Shown piece by piece: positions 60,180-64,000 of a DNA stretch of 64,000 nt. The notes under the pieces are model-generated. The model was not told the origin of the DNA, did no database searches, and saw only the letters and a program-made list of their open reading frames with translations. Position 1 is the stretch's first letter, and every line of letters starts with the position of its first letter. A program made the translations under genes and the position numbers. The DNA comes from Cupriavidus oxalaticus (GTDB lineage Bacteria > Pseudomonadota > Gammaproteobacteria > Burkholderiales > Burkholderiaceae). The stretch spans positions 224,501-288,500 of the forward strand of contig NZ_CP069811.1 in NCBI RefSeq assembly GCF_016894385.1, given 5' to 3'.

Positions 60180-62090
60180 ATGTCTCTCTTCAGTATTGGT
60201 CTTTCCGGCCTGAACACCGCGCAGAACGCGCTGACGACGACCAGCCACAACTTCGCCAACTCGGCGACTGAAGGCTATTCGCGCCAGAACACCATCGTGG
60301 CATCGGCCGGCGGCCAGTACACCAGCCAGGGCTTCTACGGCTATGGCTCCAACACCACCACGGTGATCCGCGTCTATGACGAGTTCCTGACCGGCCAACT
60401 GCGTGGCGCCACCTCCGCCAGCGCCTCGCTGGCGGCCTACTCCGACCAGATCGCCCAGATCGACAACCTGCTCGCCGACCAGAAGGGCGGCCTGGCGCCG
60501 CTGATGCAGAAATTCTTCGCCGCCGTGCAGGCAGTGGCCGATACGCCGGCCGACCCCGCCGCGCGCCAGGGCATGCTGTCCGCCGGCCAGGCCCTGGTCG
60601 GCCAGGTCCGATCCGCCAGCAACTACTTCAAGCAACTGCAGTCGGGCGTCAACGAGCAGGTCGGCACGGCAGTCACGCAAGTCAACGCCTACACCAGGCA
60701 GATCGCCAACCTGAACGGGGAAATCACGCGCCTGAAGGCCGCCTCCGGCGGCCAGCCGCCCAACGACCTGCTCGACCAGCGCGACCAGGCCGTTGCCGAG
60801 CTGACCAGACTGGTCGGCGCCAAGGTGGTGGTGCAGGATGGCGGCACCTACAACGTCTTCGTCGGCAACGGCCAGCCGCTGGTGATGGGCAACGATTCCT
60901 ACGACCTCAAGGCAGTCGCCTCCGCCGCTGATCCCAACCGCACCGTGGTTGCCTACACCCTGCCCAACGGCAGCGTGTACGAGAGCGAGGCCGGTGCGAT
61001 CACCGGCGGCTCGCTGGGTGGCCTGCTGCAGTTCCGCACCGAGACCCTCGACGCCGCGCAAAGCGCGATCGGCCGCCTGTCGCTGGCGATCGGCCAGAGC
61101 TTCAATGCGCAGCACAAGCTGGGCATGGACCTGAACGGCGCCATCGGCACCGACATGTTCGAGCTGGGCACCGCTACCGTGCTGCCCAACGCCAACAATG
61201 CCGTCAAGACCACGGTTGCCACTGCCACCATCGACGACGCGTCGGCGCTCACCACCAGCGACTACAAGCTGCAGTTTGATGGCACCAACTACACGCTGAC
61301 GCGCCTGTCCGACAACCAGCAGGTCATCGCACCGGTGCCGGCGGCATCCGCCAGCTATCCGCTGACCTTCTCCGCCGAAGGCTTCAGCGTCTCGATCAAC
61401 GCCGCGATGGGCGCCAACGACTCGTTCACGATCCAGCCGACGCGCAATGCCGCCACCGGCTTCGACATGGCGATCAGCGATCCCGCCAAAATCGCCGCGG
61501 CCTCGCCGGCGCGCGCCGACGCGGCGGCTGGCAATACAGGCGGCGCCACGGCCAGCTTGACCAATGTGACGGCGCCCTTCGCGATTCCGACTGGCAAGAT
61601 CACCGCCACCTTCGACGGCACCAACTACGTCTTCACGGATGCCGACGGCACGGTCCTCGCGGGTACGCCCCCTGGCACCGATATCGACTTCACCATCAAC
61701 GGCCTCACCTTCACCTTCAGCGGGACGCCCAAGGCGGGTGACAAGTTCGAACTTGGCGGCAACGCCGGCGGCGTCAAGGACAACGGCAACATGCTGAGCC
61801 TGGCCAAGCTACAGAACGCCAAGACCATCGGCGGCGTGTCCAGCTTCAGCGATGCCTACGCACAGCTGGTCAACGATGTCGGCACGCGTGCCAAGTCCGT
61901 CAAGATCGCCTCGGCGTCGCAGGACAGCATCACCACGCAGATCAAGACCGCCCAGCAGTCGGTGTCAGGCGTCAACATGGACGAGGAAACCGTGTCGATG
62001 CTGCGCTTCCAGCAGCTGTACCAGGCCAACGCCCGCGTGATCCAGACGGCCAGCTCGCTGTTCGACACCATCATCGGCATCGGCAGGTAA
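60180..62090 (+). CDS. flgK: Flagellar hook-filament junction protein 1, FlgK
   Basis: 636 residues from the ATG at 60180; the open frame to 60048 crosses the promoter and is rejected. MSLFSIGLSGLNTAQNALTTTSHNFANSATEGYSRQNTIV is the typical start. GFYGYGSNTTTVIRVYDEFLTGQLRGA, LLADQKGGLAPLMQKFFAAVQAVADTPADPAARQGML, GGQPPNDLLDQRDQAVAELTRLVGA and the C-terminal GVNMDEETVSMLRFQQLYQANARVIQTASSLFDTIIGI are conserved. The long middle has two Thr/Asn-rich repeats (LQFDGTNYTLTRL and ATFDGTNYVFTDA). Confidence 0.96.
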   Translation: MSLFSIGLSGLNTAQNALTTTSHNFANSATEGYSRQNTIVASAGGQYTSQGFYGYGSNTTTVIRVYDEFLTGQLRGATSASASLAAYSDQIAQIDNLLADQKGGLAPLMQKFFAAVQAVADTPADPAARQGMLSAGQALVGQVRSASNYFKQLQSGVNEQVGTAVTQVNAYTRQIANLNGEITRLKAASGGQPPNDLLDQRDQAVAELTRLVGAKVVVQDGGTYNVFVGNGQPLVMGNDSYDLKAVASAADPNRTVVAYTLPNGSVYESEAGAITGGSLGGLLQFRTETLDAAQSAIGRLSLAIGQSFNAQHKLGMDLNGAIGTDMFELGTATVLPNANNAVKTTVATATIDDASALTTSDYKLQFDGTNYTLTRLSDNQQVIAPVPAASASYPLTFSAEGFSVSINAAMGANDSFTIQPTRNAATGFDMAISDPAKIAAASPARADAAAGNTGGATASLTNVTAPFAIPTGKITATFDGTNYVFTDADGTVLAGTPPGTDIDFTINGLTFTFSGTPKAGDKFELGGNAGGVKDNGNMLSLAKLQNAKTIGGVSSFSDAYAQLVNDVGTRAKSVKIASASQDSITTQIKTAQQSVSGVNMDEETVSMLRFQQLYQANARVIQTASSLFDTIIGIGR

Positions 62091-62131
62091 GCGCCGCCGG
62101 CACGTCAACGAATCCGAATAGGCTATCCATC

Positions 62132-63358
62132 ATGCGCGTTGCAAGCTCCACCCTGTACCAGCAAGGCCTGGCGTCGATGAACCTGCAGCAGGGCTCGCTG
62201 CTGCACATCCAGCAACAGCTCGGCACCGGCCGCCGCGTCCTCACGCCGTCCGACGACCCGGTCGCCGCCACCCGCGCCCTCGGCGTCAGCCAGGCCCAGG
62301 CGGTCAACGGCCAGTACGCCACGTCGCGCAGCCAGGCCAACATCGCGCTGGCGGCGGAAGAAAACGCGCTGCAGTCCGTGACCACTGTCACGCAGAACAT
62401 CCAGACCTTGCTGGTGCAGGCCGGCAACGGCACCATGAGCGACGCCGACCGCGGCTCGCTCGCCACCGCGCTGGAAGGGCTGTACAACCAGCTGGTCGGC
62501 CTGGCCAACTCCGATGACGGCAACGGCCAGTACCTGTTCGGCGGCACCCGCTCCGGCACGGCGCCGTTCACGCAAGCCCGCGGCGCCGGTATGTACATCG
62601 GCGACACCGGCCAGCAACTGCTGCAGGTCGACGTCGCACGCCAGATGCCCGCGGGCGACAACGGCCGCGACGTGTTCATGAGCGTCACCGGCGGCGCCGG
62701 CTATGTGATCAAGGGCAACAGCGCCAACACCGGCAGCGCCACCTTCGGCGCGGTCTCGATCACCGATCCCAGCGACCCGCTGCACGGCAAGTCCCTGAAG
62801 GTCACGTTCCAGGCCAACGCCAGCGGCCAGATGGAATACAGCATCACCGACATGGACGCCCCGGCGCCCGCCCCGGCGCTGGCCGGCCCGACCGCCTACA
62901 ACTCCCCGACGCGCATCGAACTCGGCGGCGTCACCTTCAACGTCACCGGCGAACCCGGCAACGGCGACACGCTGACCATGGAGCCGGCCCGGGAAGCGGG
63001 CACCGACATGTTCGGCAACCTGCAGACGGTGATCGACACGCTGCGCCAGCCCACCACCACCCCCAGCGACACGGCCCATCTGGGCAACGTGCTGGCCACC
63101 GCGACGCGGCAGTTCTCCAATTCGCTGGACAACGTGCTGACGGTGCGTGCCTCGGTAGGCTCGCGCATGCAGGAACTGGATGCGCTGAACGATGTCGGCA
63201 CCAACCGCGACCTGACGTATTCGCAGACGCTGTCGGGGCTGCAGGACCTGGATTATGCGGCGGCGATTACCGAGTATTACCAGCGGCAGACTGCGCTGCA
63301 GGGGGCGCAGCAATCGTTTATGCAGATTCAGGGGATGAATTTGTTTAAGTATTTGTGA
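62132..63358 (+). CDS. flgL: Flagellar hook-filament junction protein 3, FlgL
   Basis: 408 residues. MRVASSTLYQQGLASMNLQQGSLLHIQQQLGTGRRVLTPSDDPVAATRALGVSQAQAVN is the flagellin-like N-terminus. EGLYNQLVGLANSDDGNGQYLFGGTRSGTAPF is diagnostic of FlgL. C-terminal LQDLDYAAAITEYYQRQTALQGAQQSFMQIQGMNLFKYL is the matching helix. Last gene of the flagellar block in this window; codon use turns more AT-rich near the stop. Confidence 0.96.
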   Translation: MRVASSTLYQQGLASMNLQQGSLLHIQQQLGTGRRVLTPSDDPVAATRALGVSQAQAVNGQYATSRSQANIALAAEENALQSVTTVTQNIQTLLVQAGNGTMSDADRGSLATALEGLYNQLVGLANSDDGNGQYLFGGTRSGTAPFTQARGAGMYIGDTGQQLLQVDVARQMPAGDNGRDVFMSVTGGAGYVIKGNSANTGSATFGAVSITDPSDPLHGKSLKVTFQANASGQMEYSITDMDAPAPAPALAGPTAYNSPTRIELGGVTFNVTGEPGNGDTLTMEPAREAGTDMFGNLQTVIDTLRQPTTTPSDTAHLGNVLATATRQFSNSLDNVLTVRASVGSRMQELDALNDVGTNRDLTYSQTLSGLQDLDYAAAITEYYQRQTALQGAQQSFMQIQGMNLFKYL

Positions 63359-63882
63359 TGGGGCAGGGGCTGTAGCTGTCGGTGTGTGCACTCACAATAA
63401 AGTCAGCACAGATGCGCCAATAAACCTGGCACAACGGCCCGCCAATCGCTTGGAAGCCTTGTCGGGCCTAGCTATGCCGCCTTTAATGGTAAACTTGCGC
63501 AGCCGCGATCCCGCCATTTGAGGGACTTCAGTGAGACCCGAAGCTCGGCTGCATCAGCAGCATGGGTACATTGAATCCGTTGCGCTCCATTCAGGCGGAC
63601 GAGTGCACAAGTGCCGCTTCGAAATCCGAACACCAGCTCCCGGCTAGTCGCATTGCAAGCTGCCATCTAATGCGGCAGTTTACTCCTTGCCCAGCCCTTC
63701 TTGCGAAGGCTTAGTCCGCCCAGGTTGAAGGGGTGCGCATCTGGACCTCGCTGGTTCATTGACTCGCGGCCGATTGATGCACGGCTGTCACAGTCCACTC
63801 AAGTGACTGCTCGAGACAATAAGTGAGCAATCGCTATCCGAGCGCCAACCGTCTGATGGGTTGTCGAACTTAGCATTGGAGT
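63359..63882. other. Region without an identifiable gene
   Basis: The sequence is less GC-rich and lacks the codon pattern of the flanks. A 64-residue minus-strand frame (63472-63666) exists, with Cys and Arg richness but no ribosome binding site that I trust. I see no terminator, tRNA or clear insertion-sequence end. Confidence 0.4.
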
Positions 63883-64000
63883 CTACCGACGCTTCCCCGC
63901 CATAACGTTGAAAGGCTGCTCGATGTTTTGCTGCGAGGACAAGTCAATGCGCTGGCGAATCGCGTCTGGCCTCATGGTCGCCTGAGCAAAATGTGCCTCG
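63883..64000 (-). CDS. Possible C-terminal end of a gene entering from the right
   Basis: On the minus strand a frame is open from the window edge to a TAG at 63883-63885, giving 38 residues (ending AIRQRIDLSSQQNIEQPFNVMAGKRR). It reads like a plausible basic C-terminus, but length and coding evidence are insufficient to be sure, and no family is recognised. Confidence 0.25.
   Translation of the reverse strand, partial: EAHFAQATMRPDAIRQRIDLSSQQNIEQPFNVMAGKRR

Noticed and set aside
63472..63666. 64-residue minus-strand ORF downstream of flgL
   Set aside because: No ribosome binding site that I trust and no recognised family; composition is not convincing as coding.
1..64000. CRISPR arrays, rRNA or tRNA genes
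   Set aside because: Reading both strands gave no regularly spaced repeats and no tRNA/rRNA-like sequence; short tRNAs could still be missed without a scanner.

Overview
The window is GC-rich DNA, with very high G/C at third codon positions. Gene content and protein style fit a betaproteobacterium of the Burkholderiaceae, most like Cupriavidus/Ralstonia: Bug-type solute receptors, a GWL-type H-NS protein, FlhDC-controlled flagella and FlhE. The genus is an inference from style; no database search was possible. Most of the window is a chemotaxis and flagellar super-locus, with a sugar-acid/esterase region on the left.

Layout. 0-3.3 kb: end of a Bug receptor, a PdxA-type dehydrogenase, a rhamnonate-dehydratase-like enolase-superfamily enzyme and a DUF3016 protein. 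3.3-10.3 kb: a tannase-like lipoprotein, a LysR regulator divergent from an alpha/beta-hydrolase lipoprotein, an orphan Bug receptor and a small protein. 10.7-15.7 kb: PadR regulator, nitronate monooxygenase plus SnoaL-like protein behind a perfect palindromic operator, a tyrosine recombinase-fold protein that has lost most catalytic residues, galE and hns. 16.2-24.4 kb: a collapsed chemoreceptor remnant, a GGDEF(degenerate)-EAL protein, a CheY-like receiver, CheW, an Aer-type receptor, a Tar/Tsr-type receptor and an unknown protein. The two receptors share a 545-bp near-identical signalling module. 24.4-34.5 kb: flhDC, motAB, cheA-cheW-cheR-cheD-cheB-cheY-cheZ. 34.5-41 kb: an accessory insertion between cheZ and flhB, with visibly lower GC in its right half. 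It holds a structured, C4-antisense-RNA-like element, a small ORF, a patatin lipoprotein, a GlxA-type regulator divergent from a haem-oxygenase-fold (HDO-like) enzyme plus MFS transporter, and a metZ-type remnant. 41-48.7 kb: flhB-flhA-flhF-flhG-fliA-flhE behind a convincing sigma-28 promoter. 48.8-50.3 kb: an AbiE toxin-antitoxin pair inserted in the flagellar locus. 50.4-63.4 kb: flgN-flgM-flgA (minus strand) divergent from flgBCDEFGHIJ, then flgKL behind a second sigma-28-type promoter. The last ~640 bp hold no gene I can identify.

How it works together. FlhD4C2 (class 1) should switch on the fli/flh/flg class 2 genes. FlhB and FlhA form the export gate, and FlhF/FlhG control flagellar number and placement. 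FliA (sigma-28) is held by FlgM until the hook is finished and then drives late genes, including flgKL and probably extra flhB-operon transcription. MotAB power the motor, and the Che proteins connect the receptors to it. An EAL phosphodiesterase beside the chemotaxis genes would lower c-di-GMP and favour motility.

Points most worth attention: the structured RNA and its second partial copy, which rewrites the C-terminus of the GlxA-like regulator; the GlxA/HDO-like/MFS cassette; the catalytically dead recombinase; the FlhF with a ~395-residue extra C-terminal region next to an FlhG lacking both Walker A lysines; and two families of dispersed palindromic repeats placed inside the motility locus.
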